This document shows positions 15,637-23,564 of a stretch of 35,107 bases of DNA, piece by piece. Position 1 is the first letter of the stretch; every line of letters starts with the position of its first letter. The notes under the pieces were generated by a model. It saw nothing but the letters and a program-made list of their open reading frames with translations, did not search any database and was not told where the DNA came from. The translations under genes and the position numbers were made by a program. The DNA lies in the NCBI GenBank assembly GCA_949372875.1, contig CASIAW010000013.1, forward strand, positions 1 to 35,107, given 5' to 3'. Source of the stretch: Candidatus Poseidoniaceae archaeon. GTDB taxonomy: Archaea; Thermoplasmatota; Poseidoniia; Poseidoniales; Poseidoniaceae.

Positions 15637-16755
15637 CTAGGACAATTGAGCGACCGCCGCCGCAACCTGTTCATTGTTGGGATGGACATGTCTTGCCATT
15701 GCAAGTGTCCATTGCAAGTGTTCTTCTCGTCCAAGTTGTCGCATGGATGCACCAATGTGAAGCAACATGTCGAGGTTGTGTTCTAAATGTGGGCCAAGAA
15801 CATCGAGGGTTTCAGCGGCTTTAGGGAGTTGGCCTGATTTGATTGCTTCTAAAACAGCCACCACTTCTCGATAGACTTGGCGCGGGTCCCATGGCTCTTG
15901 GGCAGGCCATGGCCAGATGCGAACGCTGTGCTGAGGTTCAGGCACAGGTGTGATTGGGGCTTCATTCGGCACGTCCGGTGTAACAGTCTCGGATTCAGAG
16001 GTGTCTGGAAGTTCAGGTTTTACTTCAGGCAGATCGGGGATTTGAGGGGTCTGCATATACCCAAGAGTGACAGAATCCATGGCGTCGGGCAACTCTGGTG
16101 TGGAGGTGGGGGCAGGTTCAGGGGCAGTGGCAATGGCCTGTGTGATAGGTAAAGTCACAACATCGATAGGCGATTCGCCAGGTAGGTCTGGGAGTTCTGG
16201 AGTGGACTGCGGAGCTCCGAGTGCAGGCCCAACGCTGCCCATTAAATCTTCATCAGTTTCAGTCTTCACGGATGGAGAATACAATTTGCCTAATCCGGTA
16301 TGGACTGGTTCCAGTTCTTCGCCCAGAGGATCTTCCTCCCCCATATCAAAAACAACGAGTTCAGCAGGAGCATCAGAGACTTCCAATTCGACTTCTTCGG
16401 GTGCTTCAAATTCTACGGTTTGCGAGAGAGTAGGGCTGCTTCCGCTGATAAATTGGAAGGAGTCATCTTGCTCTTGCTTACCTTCTTCATATTGGTCGAT
16501 TTCAACAGAAACCTCGTCAAGAGAGATAACCGCTTCAACCGCAATCTCCTCATCTTCAACCTCAGCCTGCGACATCAGTGTATCCAACAATTCAGAACCG
16601 GTTGTGGTCGGCGTTGCCATAGGTTGGTCCCGAGCCGCTAAATTCAGCGAATAATAGCACTGAGCACATGTTTCAACGCCTTCTTCGTTAACAAATTCGC
16701 AGTAAGGGCAAACATTTTCTTCGTCTGCATTTCCATCTTTACGACGTCGAAACAT
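15637..16755 (-). CDS. Zinc-ribbon protein with acidic Pro-rich linker and helical C-terminal domain
   Basis: From ATG 16755 (MFRRRKDG) this is a 372-aa protein. An N-terminal zinc ribbon, CPYCEFVNEEG...CAQC (C-x2-C-x10-C-x2-C), is followed by about 220 residues of acidic, Pro/Thr-rich low complexity containing repeated PELPD/PDLPE-like words, and then a C-terminal helical domain of about 80 residues that looks TPR-like (LPKAAETLDVLGPHLEHN). The frame opens at 16779, which would overlap the divergent helicase gene. I do not recognise a named family; an adaptor or scaffold function is a guess. Related zinc ribbon plus disordered linker proteins are frequent in this group of archaea. Confidence 0.68.
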   Translation of the reverse strand: MFRRRKDGNADEENVCPYCEFVNEEGVETCAQCYYSLNLAARDQPMATPTTTGSELLDTLMSQAEVEDEEIAVEAVISLDEVSVEIDQYEEGKQEQDDSFQFISGSSPTLSQTVEFEAPEEVELEVSDAPAELVVFDMGEEDPLGEELEPVHTGLGKLYSPSVKTETDEDLMGSVGPALGAPQSTPELPDLPGESPIDVVTLPITQAIATAPEPAPTSTPELPDAMDSVTLGYMQTPQIPDLPEVKPELPDTSESETVTPDVPNEAPITPVPEPQHSVRIWPWPAQEPWDPRQVYREVVAVLEAIKSGQLPKAAETLDVLGPHLEHNLDMLLHIGASMRQLGREEHLQWTLAMARHVHPNNEQVAAAVAQLS

Positions 16756-16765
16756 ACTGCTCACC

Positions 16766-18886
16766 ATGCCTTCGTCCAATAATTTGGGTTTAAGTCATGG
16801 GGTTTCTCGTCCAGTGAATACTTCATTCGAGAAGGAATATGCTGATGGGGTACAGCGTCGTGCCACCTCTATGGAGGAGCGGGGCAAAGTGCATCGGATG
16901 AACAACAGCGCTGCTCAAAAAAAAGCCGATAAAGAACTGGCAGAGGAAATGCCACTCAAGTGGCAAAGAGGTCAAGACCACCTTTCACGCTTTACGAAAC
17001 TCATCCGCAGAGAACTCGATGATGAAACGGCAATGGTTGAAGAACGCTGGAAAAAGTGGAGCAAACAGCGTTTACTAGCCGCAGGCCTAACGTTGTTTGA
17101 TTTGACAGGGAGAGTACAAGGCCGATTTTTTGGAGAACCAATTCTTGTCTTTGAATCGAAAACCCGTACTCGCTTACCCATCCACCGGTTTGGCCATGGG
17201 GATATCGTCTTGATTTCTCGTGCTCGACCTTGGGGGGAAAAAGTGGTTGAAGGAATCGTTTTGGATAGAGGGCCGACCCGTATCCGGGTGGTTGTCGCTG
17301 AGAAACCCAGTGATTTGAAAAAAGGTATGTGGCGGCTTGACCGAGGTGCTAATCGAGTCGCACACGACCGGATGCATGAGGCGCTCACCACATTCCATTC
17401 CACCGAAGGAGACAGTGGAACAGTTCTACGCGATGTTTTGCTTGGTGCTTTACACGATATGTCAGCCTCCGCTCAGCGTCCACCTGAAATCCGGGGTCAG
17501 AAGCGACATGGGCCGTTGGGTATCGGGAAAATGGAGTTGAATGAATCTCAGGAAGCAGCTATTGAAGCGGCTTTAGCCCAACGCCTCACTTTGATTCAAG
17601 GGCCACCTGGAACTGGTAAAACCCATACTGCCATCCGTCTACTCACCGCCTTTGTACGAATGGGTCGCGGGCCAATTCTAGCAACGGCTGAATCCAATGT
17701 GGCAGTGGATAATTTACTCGAAGGCTTGCTGGAGATGAACATTAAAGCCGTTCGTATAGGTCGACCAGTCAAAGTGAGAGAACATCTGCGTGAAGCAACA
17801 CTTGACGCTCGAATTGAACAGCACCCAATGCAAGAAGAGTTACGCTTTATACGAGACCAAAATGATGAACTTCGCAGTAATCTCTCTGGTCTAAAGGGGA
17901 AAGAAAAAGGCTTAGCCCATCGCGAAGTCAATCGTAACTTCAAGGAGATTCGACAGATAGAAGGCAACATGATTTCAGCGGTTCTCGATGAGGCGGAAGT
18001 GATTTGCGCTACTACAATTGGTGTCGGGCATAATTTGCTAGGAGACCGTAAATTTCCTGTCGTTTTGATGGACGAAGCAACCCAAGCAAGTGAGCCAAGT
18101 GCACTTGTCCCAATTACTCGCGGATGTCGGCAGTTGATTCTTGTTGGCGACCATAAGCAACTTCCACCGACCGTGATTAGCAAAGTAGCTGAGGACGGCG
18201 GACTTGGGCGTTCATTGTTTGAACGATTGATTGAATGCGGGCTCGAAGCTCACATGCTTACCACCCAATATCGGATGCACCCTACAATACGCGAATATCC
18301 AAGCACGAAATTTTACGATGGGCGATTGGAAGACGGCTGCAGTTCAGCAGATAGACCGCCTGCAGCCGGTTTTTTATGGCCTGATTGGGATCATCCCGTC
18401 GCCTTTGTCCCAATCGATGGTTCTGAAATTGTAGATGAAGAAAGCAGCAGTAAATCCAATCTTGATGAGGCTGCAAAAGTGCTCTCAATTGTCAATGATT
18501 TACTCAGTGCAGGAGATTTAACGCCCTCCGATATTGGAGTTATTACGCCTTACAATGGTCAGGTGCGGTTATTGGCCGACTTATTTGATCAAGCAGGCGG
18601 ACGAGAAGAAAATGAGCCTTATGCAGGCCTTGAGATAAAGAGCGTCGATGGATACCAAGGAAGAGAGAAAGAAATCATTGTCTTTTCAGCAGTTCGGGCC
18701 AATGAGGACGGTATTGTTGGGTTTTTGAAAGACCGGCGACGCCTCAATGTGGCATTAACGCGAGCGAAACGAGGACTAATTGTCATCGGGAACCTGAAAA
18801 CACTCCGTCACGATGGAACTTGGCGTGCTTGGCTGGATTGGGCCGAAGAGAGAAATCTCATGGCTTGGCATGTTTCCCATGGCTAA
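16766..18886 (+). CDS. SF1B DNA/RNA helicase of the Upf1/IGHMBP2 type
   Basis: This 706-aa protein has all superfamily 1 motifs: Q-motif region LNESQEAAI, Walker A GPPGTGKT (279-286), Ia ATAESNVAVD, Walker B MDEATQ, III GDHKQLPP, IV TTQYRMHP, V VDGYQGREKEII and VI LNVALTRAKRG. The N-terminal part (about 110-200) has the beta-barrel 1B domain of Upf1-like helicases. ATP-driven unwinding of nucleic acid, 5' to 3' in known members, is expected. The ATG at 16766 lies 10 bases from the divergent zinc-ribbon start; ATG at 16871 (MEERGKVHRM) is a possible alternative. It heads the plus-strand block to 22.5 kb. Confidence 0.92.
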   Translation: MPSSNNLGLSHGVSRPVNTSFEKEYADGVQRRATSMEERGKVHRMNNSAAQKKADKELAEEMPLKWQRGQDHLSRFTKLIRRELDDETAMVEERWKKWSKQRLLAAGLTLFDLTGRVQGRFFGEPILVFESKTRTRLPIHRFGHGDIVLISRARPWGEKVVEGIVLDRGPTRIRVVVAEKPSDLKKGMWRLDRGANRVAHDRMHEALTTFHSTEGDSGTVLRDVLLGALHDMSASAQRPPEIRGQKRHGPLGIGKMELNESQEAAIEAALAQRLTLIQGPPGTGKTHTAIRLLTAFVRMGRGPILATAESNVAVDNLLEGLLEMNIKAVRIGRPVKVREHLREATLDARIEQHPMQEELRFIRDQNDELRSNLSGLKGKEKGLAHREVNRNFKEIRQIEGNMISAVLDEAEVICATTIGVGHNLLGDRKFPVVLMDEATQASEPSALVPITRGCRQLILVGDHKQLPPTVISKVAEDGGLGRSLFERLIECGLEAHMLTTQYRMHPTIREYPSTKFYDGRLEDGCSSADRPPAAGFLWPDWDHPVAFVPIDGSEIVDEESSSKSNLDEAAKVLSIVNDLLSAGDLTPSDIGVITPYNGQVRLLADLFDQAGGREENEPYAGLEIKSVDGYQGREKEIIVFSAVRANEDGIVGFLKDRRRLNVALTRAKRGLIVIGNLKTLRHDGTWRAWLDWAEERNLMAWHVSHG

Positions 18887-18931
18887 GGATTTCAGCCAAC
18901 ACTTGACAAAGGGCAGACTCTACCCTGCACT

Positions 18932-19501
18932 ATGGCAGACAGTCCAGTTGGCATCTACCAAGGTGGAGGAGGCACGCTTGCCCAAGCAGTCCTTTCCTCA
19001 GCTCCCGAAGGTATGCTCATTGCGCCGATGTGGAAACGGGTTGCAGCATTTATGCTTGATGTCGTTGTATTGACGTTACTTTTACACTTCTTAACTGGTC
19101 AAATCTTGTTGTATTATCTTATGAATTATTCCTTATTGACTGAAGGGCTAAGATATACTGCGGCTTTTGCCATAAATTGGTTGCTCTTTTTCGGTGCTCA
19201 TTATCTTTATTTCAAGTATACAGGCCGTACACTCGGCCGTACACTGGCTCAACGTGGGTTCCGGATTGCCATTGTCCACGATAACGGAACATTGCTCGAA
19301 CAACACCACTGGGGTCCACGTGCATTCGGAAAACTTGTGTATCTCCTTCCAGTAGTTGGAATCTTGTGGTTTGGCCTTCGAGATGCATTACGCGGTCGTT
19401 CGAAAGAAGCGGAATACCGTACATCCGTCGATGTCAAGAATCATACCGTTGCGGCAGTCGACTGGTCTCTGCCTTCTGAAACACGCCTCCGACTGCGATG
19501 A
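18932..19501 (+). CDS. RDD-family membrane protein
   Basis: This 189-aa protein carries the RDD signature: WKRVAAFMLDVVVLT in the first helix (Arg and Asp spaced as in the family), then a second helix pair, GRTLGRTLAQRGFRI and HWGPRAFGKLVYLLP. The role of RDD proteins is poorly known; transport has been proposed for some. It starts 45 bases after the helicase stop and is likely co-transcribed with it. Confidence 0.8.
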   Translation: MADSPVGIYQGGGGTLAQAVLSSAPEGMLIAPMWKRVAAFMLDVVVLTLLLHFLTGQILLYYLMNYSLLTEGLRYTAAFAINWLLFFGAHYLYFKYTGRTLGRTLAQRGFRIAIVHDNGTLLEQHHWGPRAFGKLVYLLPVVGILWFGLRDALRGRSKEAEYRTSVDVKNHTVAAVDWSLPSETRLRLR

Positions 19502-19565
19502 ATCGTGGATGCTGCAACATTGAGTTGAAGTAGGACTTTGTAGAGTGACTTCTACGGTGACAAAC

Positions 19566-20651
19566 ATGAGTGACGACCATTCAGTTCGAGCGGCATCTCT
19601 TGAAGCACGATTATCCACTGTTCAGATGGAGATTGATGATGACGATGAAGACGTTCTTTTGGTTTCTATCGACATGACCAATGAGGCAGCAATTCCTCTT
19701 GGCGGATTAGAGGTTCATGTCTTGACAAGCGATGGAAAAAAGGTGGAGTCTGATTCTGGAATCACTTCGCTTGGCCCTGGTTTGACGCGCAACTTTTCAT
19801 TTGAATTCCCTCTCGAAACTGGCACATGGACCTTTTCGGTTTCTGGAGCCGGACAATCTCTCTCATTAGGTCCCTATGAAGCAGATTTCACGTATGAAGC
19901 AGAGCAAGGTCGGGCGTTTGGCAATGCGATAGGCTCAACTTTATTCAGCGGTGCATTTGATGCGAACCTCGACACCTTTGGTAAAACGGCGGAGCGAGAA
20001 ATCATTGACCCATCCTCGGTTGTTCTTACCTCCTATAGCGGAGAGAATGCTGCTGGAGGATCTACCAAAATCTCACTTGGTGAAGAAAAGGTTGAGGTCA
20101 AAAAACAATCCAAAGACGGTCCTCGAACCCCCCCCTGGGAACAGAATAAAACCGTCGAACCTGTTCAAGCAGAACCAACCCGAGCCTCTGGAGATTTACT
20201 TCTTCACGTTGCTCAAACCAATCTTTCCCCAGACCCTATCGTTGAAGATATCCCGGAAATCGTAGAATCTGTAACTCCTGAGGTTGCAGCGACACCACCG
20301 TCTCTCCCGACTCCTCCTGCGACACCTGCAGTCGAGGCACCAACACCAACTCCTCCATCCAGTCCCCCGAGTGGCCCACCATCCGGTGGCCCTCCAAGTG
20401 GCCCTCCAAGTGGCCCTCCAAGTGGCCCTCCAAGTGGTCCACCCTCCGGCCCTCCAAGCGGTCCACCCTCCGGGCCTCCAAGTGGCCCTCCAAGCGGTCC
20501 CCCCTCCGGTCCTCCAAGTGGCCCTCCAAGTGGCCCTCCAAGCGGTCCCCCCTCCGGTCCTCCAAGTGGCCCTCCAAGCGGTCCACCCTCCGGCCCCCCA
20601 TCAGGTGGTCCACCATCAGAGCGACCGCCTCAACGTCCTACAGAGCTGTGA
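19566..20651 (+). CDS. Protein with beta-rich domain and long PPSG repeat tail
   Basis: This protein has 361 aa from ATG 19566 (MSDDHSVRAA); a GTG 21 bases earlier also opens the frame. Residues about 1-150 form a beta-rich domain with LLVSIDMTNEAAIPLGGLEVHVL and SFEFPLETGTWTFSVSG, which looks like an Ig-like or CARDB-like fold. A charged linker follows (to about 230), then a Pro-rich region ending in 20 PPSG units. There is no signal peptide or transmembrane segment, so the tail may be cytoplasmic unless export uses another signal. I do not recognise the family. It could be a structural or scaffold protein working with the neighbouring RDD membrane protein. Confidence 0.65.
   Translation: MSDDHSVRAASLEARLSTVQMEIDDDDEDVLLVSIDMTNEAAIPLGGLEVHVLTSDGKKVESDSGITSLGPGLTRNFSFEFPLETGTWTFSVSGAGQSLSLGPYEADFTYEAEQGRAFGNAIGSTLFSGAFDANLDTFGKTAEREIIDPSSVVLTSYSGENAAGGSTKISLGEEKVEVKKQSKDGPRTPPWEQNKTVEPVQAEPTRASGDLLLHVAQTNLSPDPIVEDIPEIVESVTPEVAATPPSLPTPPATPAVEAPTPTPPSSPPSGPPSGGPPSGPPSGPPSGPPSGPPSGPPSGPPSGPPSGPPSGPPSGPPSGPPSGPPSGPPSGPPSGPPSGPPSGPPSGGPPSERPPQRPTEL
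20364..20606 (+). repeat. 12-bp tandem repeat coding for 20 PPSG units
   Basis: There are twenty 12-base units coding Pro-Pro-Ser-Gly, interrupted by one extra glycine codon after the second unit. Units fall into a CCTCCAAGTGGC type and a CCACCCTCCGGC type, which alternate in larger blocks of 24-36 bases; this suggests block duplication. Length variation between strains by slippage is likely. Confidence 0.9.
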
Positions 20652-20660
20652 AGTGACACC

Positions 20661-20939
20661 ATGAGCGAAGGATTTGTGATGGAATTATGCGGGAACAGAG
20701 CCGCATGGCAAGTTGTTCCTGATGGAGTCACTTCCATCAATCTCGAACATGTTGGAAAAAGAATTGAACAGGCTGGTTACACAATCGGAATTCAAAACCG
20801 ACTCTGTTGGACATTTACAGGCCCATGTGATCTGACACTCTATCCGAGTGGCAAACTCTTGATTAAGTCGGAAGACAGACAGATAGCAGCCTTAGTAGCT
20901 GAGCAACATGCGTTCACTTGGGCTCATGCTGAAGGGTGA
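20661..20939 (+). CDS. Small conserved-looking protein of unknown function
   Basis: This 92-aa acidic/neutral protein has no signal or membrane segment. It contains VDLTLYPSGKLLIKSED-like spacing (seen as DLTLYPSGKLLIK), which resembles the PSGK strand turn in TBP-like repeats and in some small archaeal proteins; this is a weak resemblance. Its stop overlaps the GTG start of the next gene by 4 bases, so it is translated together with the YrdC-like gene, which supports it being a real gene. Confidence 0.6.
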   Translation: MSEGFVMELCGNRAAWQVVPDGVTSINLEHVGKRIEQAGYTIGIQNRLCWTFTGPCDLTLYPSGKLLIKSEDRQIAALVAEQHAFTWAHAEG

Positions 20940-21553
20940 GGGTCATGGGAACAATTCCCGAAGCGACGCAAACCCATCTACATTCAAATGGTGTTGTGGC
21001 GTATCCAACATCGACTTTGCCCGGACTGGCAACTCTCCCCACAACTGAGGCCCTTGACGAATTATTCGCTTTGAAAAAGCGCCAGGCCGATCAACCCGTG
21101 AGTTTAGGCGTGGCCACACTTGAACAGGCATCGCTTTTGGTAGAGGTCCCTGATTTTGCATATCGGCTTTTAGCGGGTTTTGAAAGAGGTTCTTTGACGC
21201 TTATTCTCGATGCGCATTCACCTCTTGACCCTCGGTTGGGAGGCCATCGCGTAGCGGTTCGAGTTTTTGCACACCCGCAAGCGATAGACTTGGCGAACAC
21301 GATGGGGCCAGTTACAGCGACTAGCGCCAACATTGCGGGGACTCCTCCACTTTCAAGTGCGGAAGATGCAGGTCAAGAATTGGGCTTAGTGGCCCATGCA
21401 ATCCTCCCTGGAAACTGCCCAGGTGGGCATGGCAGCACTCTACTTTCGGTCGAAAAATCTGAAGGCTCACCCATGGGGTATTCGGTAAGCATTATGAGAG
21501 AGGGCGTCATACCTTATACTGACGTGACCTCATGGATGTCGAAGAATCACTGA
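20936..21553 (+). CDS. YrdC/Sua5-family L-threonylcarbamoyladenylate synthase
   Basis: This 205-aa protein is a single YrdC domain: VAYPTSTLPGLATL, LKKRQADQPVSLGV, SLTLILDAHSPL, HRVAVRVFAHP and VTATSANIAGTPPLSS match the family in order. It makes threonylcarbamoyl-AMP from threonine, bicarbonate and ATP, the first step of t6A37 tRNA modification. The KxR and SxN ligand motifs are present. It lacks the C-terminal Sua5 domain, so it is of the short bacterial TsaC length. GTG at 20936 or ATG at 20945 are both possible starts. It overlaps the MetAP gene by 22 bases. Confidence 0.88.
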   Translation: MRVMGTIPEATQTHLHSNGVVAYPTSTLPGLATLPTTEALDELFALKKRQADQPVSLGVATLEQASLLVEVPDFAYRLLAGFERGSLTLILDAHSPLDPRLGGHRVAVRVFAHPQAIDLANTMGPVTATSANIAGTPPLSSAEDAGQELGLVAHAILPGNCPGGHGSTLLSVEKSEGSPMGYSVSIMREGVIPYTDVTSWMSKNH

Positions 21554-22545
21554 AGTATTGGCGTGATGCAGGGCATGTTGCTCGCCGTACATTAGAAGCA
21601 ATGAAACTTGAATTGCAACCGGGTAAGACATATCATGAAGTGATTGAATCTGCTGAACGCTACATTCACAGGCATGGGGGGAAACCAGCATTTCCAGCAA
21701 CAATTCATTCAAACGACCTTGCCGCACATTTCACGACCAATCATTTGATTGAAGGTCCCGAAGGATGGGAGGGAGACATGGTTCTTGAGAAAGGAGATTG
21801 TGTCAAAATCGATTACGGTGTTCATATTAAAGGGCATATTGGCGATAATGCATTGACCTATGAAGTCGGAAACACCAACAATCACACTGAACAAATCAAG
21901 GCTGCTAAAGAAGCACGTGATGCTGCAATTGAAGTTATGCATCCGGGGACTCCGTGGTATAAAGTCGGCGCTGCAGCCGCACAACCTTCGATTGATGCAG
22001 GCTTCCAACCGATTCGCAACCTTTGTGGTCATCAATTGAAACCTTGGGAATTACACGCAGGTGTTTCTATCCCGTCTTATGCATGTGGACCAGATAACCG
22101 TGGTTTCAAAGGCGTTGTTGAAGAAGGTGGCGTCTATGCCGTTGAGCCGTTTAATACAACTGGGAAATCAGGGTTGATTGAAAATATTGGTTCTCCAAGT
22201 TCTTCGAATATTTACCGAGTGACGGGTCTGACCACTTCTCGCAAGGCGCGTGCAAAAGGTCAATTGAAGCCTCTCGGAGCTCAACTTGCACGTAATCTTG
22301 AGGAGCGATACTCGACCTTGCCATTTGCAGAACGCTGGGCTTACCCAATGCTTGAGAAGCCATTTCCTGAAGCAGATGAAGCCAGCCGTCAAAGCAAATG
22401 GAATGCATTAGTAAAGAAATTGATCAGTATCCGATTCCTCGAAACATACCACGCCTTACGTTGTATGGATGGGGGAAATATTTGTCAATTTGAGCATACT
22501 GTTTACATTACAGATGGCGGGGCAGAGATTCTAACAGTTGAGTGA
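21532..22545 (+). CDS. map: Methionine aminopeptidase, type II
   Basis: This 337-aa enzyme removes initiator methionine from new proteins. The pita-bread fold ligands are present: Asp94 (KIDYG), Asp105 (IGDNALT), His167 (CGHQL), Glu205 (VEPF) and Glu321 (CQFEHTVY), with the substrate His66 in AAHFTTN. The insert between the His and the final Glu places it in type II, as expected for archaea. The ATG start overlaps the YrdC gene by 22 bases. It is the last gene of the plus-strand block. Confidence 0.94.
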   Translation: MDVEESLKYWRDAGHVARRTLEAMKLELQPGKTYHEVIESAERYIHRHGGKPAFPATIHSNDLAAHFTTNHLIEGPEGWEGDMVLEKGDCVKIDYGVHIKGHIGDNALTYEVGNTNNHTEQIKAAKEARDAAIEVMHPGTPWYKVGAAAAQPSIDAGFQPIRNLCGHQLKPWELHAGVSIPSYACGPDNRGFKGVVEEGGVYAVEPFNTTGKSGLIENIGSPSSSNIYRVTGLTTSRKARAKGQLKPLGAQLARNLEERYSTLPFAERWAYPMLEKPFPEADEASRQSKWNALVKKLISIRFLETYHALRCMDGGNICQFEHTVYITDGGAEILTVE

Positions 22546-22887
22546 TGAACTTAGCGTTCAATCCCCGAATCCTTCTTTTTCTCTTGAAAACCAATATAAA
22601 CCGCGATTGCGTGGCTTGAATTGAACAGGGCTGTTGAAGTTCTTGTTGAGTGCATCCCATCCCCTCCGCATTACTCTCACCCTGTTCACCTTAATTCACT
22701 CCAGCCTTGAGGCTTCAAAAAATAACAAAAAGGAAAAACCTCCCTTTTTTCGTTTAACCGCGCAGTTCGCGCTTACAAACTCATTGCTCTACTCGCTACG
22801 GCCTCAAATTTTACAAAAAGGTAAATTCCTATAATCGGGCTTTTTAGACCGTTCTGAGGCGTTTTAAGAAGATTGTAAGAGGCAGGG
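22546..22887. other. Gene-free stretch between map and the pilin gene
   Basis: There is no convincing coding frame or structured RNA gene. The sequence includes A- and T-rich tracts (AAAAAATAACAAAAAGG near 22718) and small dyads such as GCGCAGTTCGCGC (about 22763-22775). It may hold upstream regulatory sites for the pilin; I see no tRNA. Confidence 0.4.
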
Positions 22888-22946
22888 TTAAATATCACGG
22901 GTACGGTAGAGAATCTACCCCCGATTTCGGGAAGGAGGACAAAAAT
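22888..22946 (+). promoter_or_regulatory. Pilin promoter and leader
   Basis: TTAAATATC (22888-22896) is TATA-like. It is followed by a GGTAGA/TCTACC hairpin (22905-22919), a CCCG/CGGG mini-hairpin (22920-22931) and a strong SD, GGAGGA, at about 22934-22939, 8 bases before the ATG. The arrangement suggests strong, perhaps leader-regulated expression. Confidence 0.5.
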
Positions 22947-23456
22947 ATGAAAAACGAAAATAGAAACGAAGAAGCTGTTAGCCCAGTTATCGCTACCATT
23001 CTAATGGTCGCAATTACTGTGGTACTTGCTGGTGTCTTGTATGTGTGGGCTAGTTCCCTCGCAGAAGGCAACACTGATGGAAACCTTGCACTTTACGTCA
23101 TGGACGCTGAAGATGCATCTGGATCCCCATCAGATGGAGTAGCTGACAAGCTCGTTCGTGTAACAATGACCCAAGGAAGCGACATCAACTGGGCTGCAAT
23201 CTCTGTGAAGATTTCAGTCAACAATGAAGCTCCTGTGACCTGCAACAACCCTGGCGCTGAAGGATCTGGCGGCGGCTGCGACCTGCTTGAGTTCGGCGAC
23301 TCCAGCGACCAAGTTTGGTCTGTTGGTGACGGCGTTACCATCATGGAAAACGGACAAGACATTTGCTCTGCATCTGCAACTTGCACAGTTTCGGTTACAA
23401 TCACCAACACACAAGAAGGAAAGACTCTCGATGAGTCCTCCGCTGTTGCTGAGTGA
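22947..23456 (+). CDS. Archaeal type IV pilin-like protein
   Basis: This 169-aa protein has a short charged class III leader and the archaeal pilin N terminus EEAVSPVIATILMVAITVV (about 8-26). The prepilin peptidase is expected to cut just before the VSPVIAT helix. The rest is a small beta-rich head with Cys pairs (CNNPG...GCD and ICSASATC) that could form disulfides. It is probably a major surface pilin used for adhesion or motility. It has a strong SD in front and a strong intrinsic-type terminator behind. It stands alone, without a prepilin peptidase or assembly ATPase nearby. The downstream glycosyltransferase genes might glycosylate it, but nothing in the sequence proves that. Confidence 0.88.
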   Translation: MKNENRNEEAVSPVIATILMVAITVVLAGVLYVWASSLAEGNTDGNLALYVMDAEDASGSPSDGVADKLVRVTMTQGSDINWAAISVKISVNNEAPVTCNNPGAEGSGGGCDLLEFGDSSDQVWSVGDGVTIMENGQDICSASATCTVSVTITNTQEGKTLDESSAVAE

Positions 23457-23519
23457 TTTCAGTTAGAAATTAATTTTAACTGATAAGTCAAACACGTGTT
23501 CCGTTGGAATACGAGAGCC

Positions 23520-23563
23520 GCCCCTCCGTAGACTTCGGTCTGCGGGGGGGCCTTTTTTTTTTT
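23520..23563 (+). terminator. Intrinsic-type terminator after the pilin gene
   Basis: CCCCTCCGTAGAC (23521-23533), loop TTCG, and GTCTGCGGGGGGG (23538-23550) form a 13-bp stem with two G-T pairs, extended by G23520-C23551. Eleven T residues follow (23553-23563). The T run lies on the pilin side only, so it acts for the plus strand; its end abuts the stop codon of the convergent GT2 gene. Confidence 0.9.
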
Positions 23564-23564
23564 A

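Noticed and set aside
16067-16654. 195-aa Ser/Thr-rich open frame on the plus strand
   Set aside because: It is an antisense shadow of the low-complexity acidic linker of the zinc-ribbon gene (15637-16755), with no fold or start signal of its own.
17596-18183. 195-aa minus-strand frame inside the helicase gene
   Set aside because: The helicase frame carries all SF1 motifs; the antisense frame is Ser/Arg-rich without recognisable features.
20364-20606. Collagen-like repeat
   Set aside because: The repeat period is four residues (PPSG), so glycine is not at every third position as a collagen helix needs.
20236-20616. 126-aa minus-strand frame with RxDHLEGHLE-type repeats
   Set aside because: It is the complement of the PPSG tandem repeat; the plus-strand frame continues into a normal domain and fits the gene series.
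22546-22946. tRNA or small structured RNA gene in the long gap before the pilin
   Set aside because: No cloverleaf with a GGTTCGAATCC-type T-arm was found; only small dyads are present.
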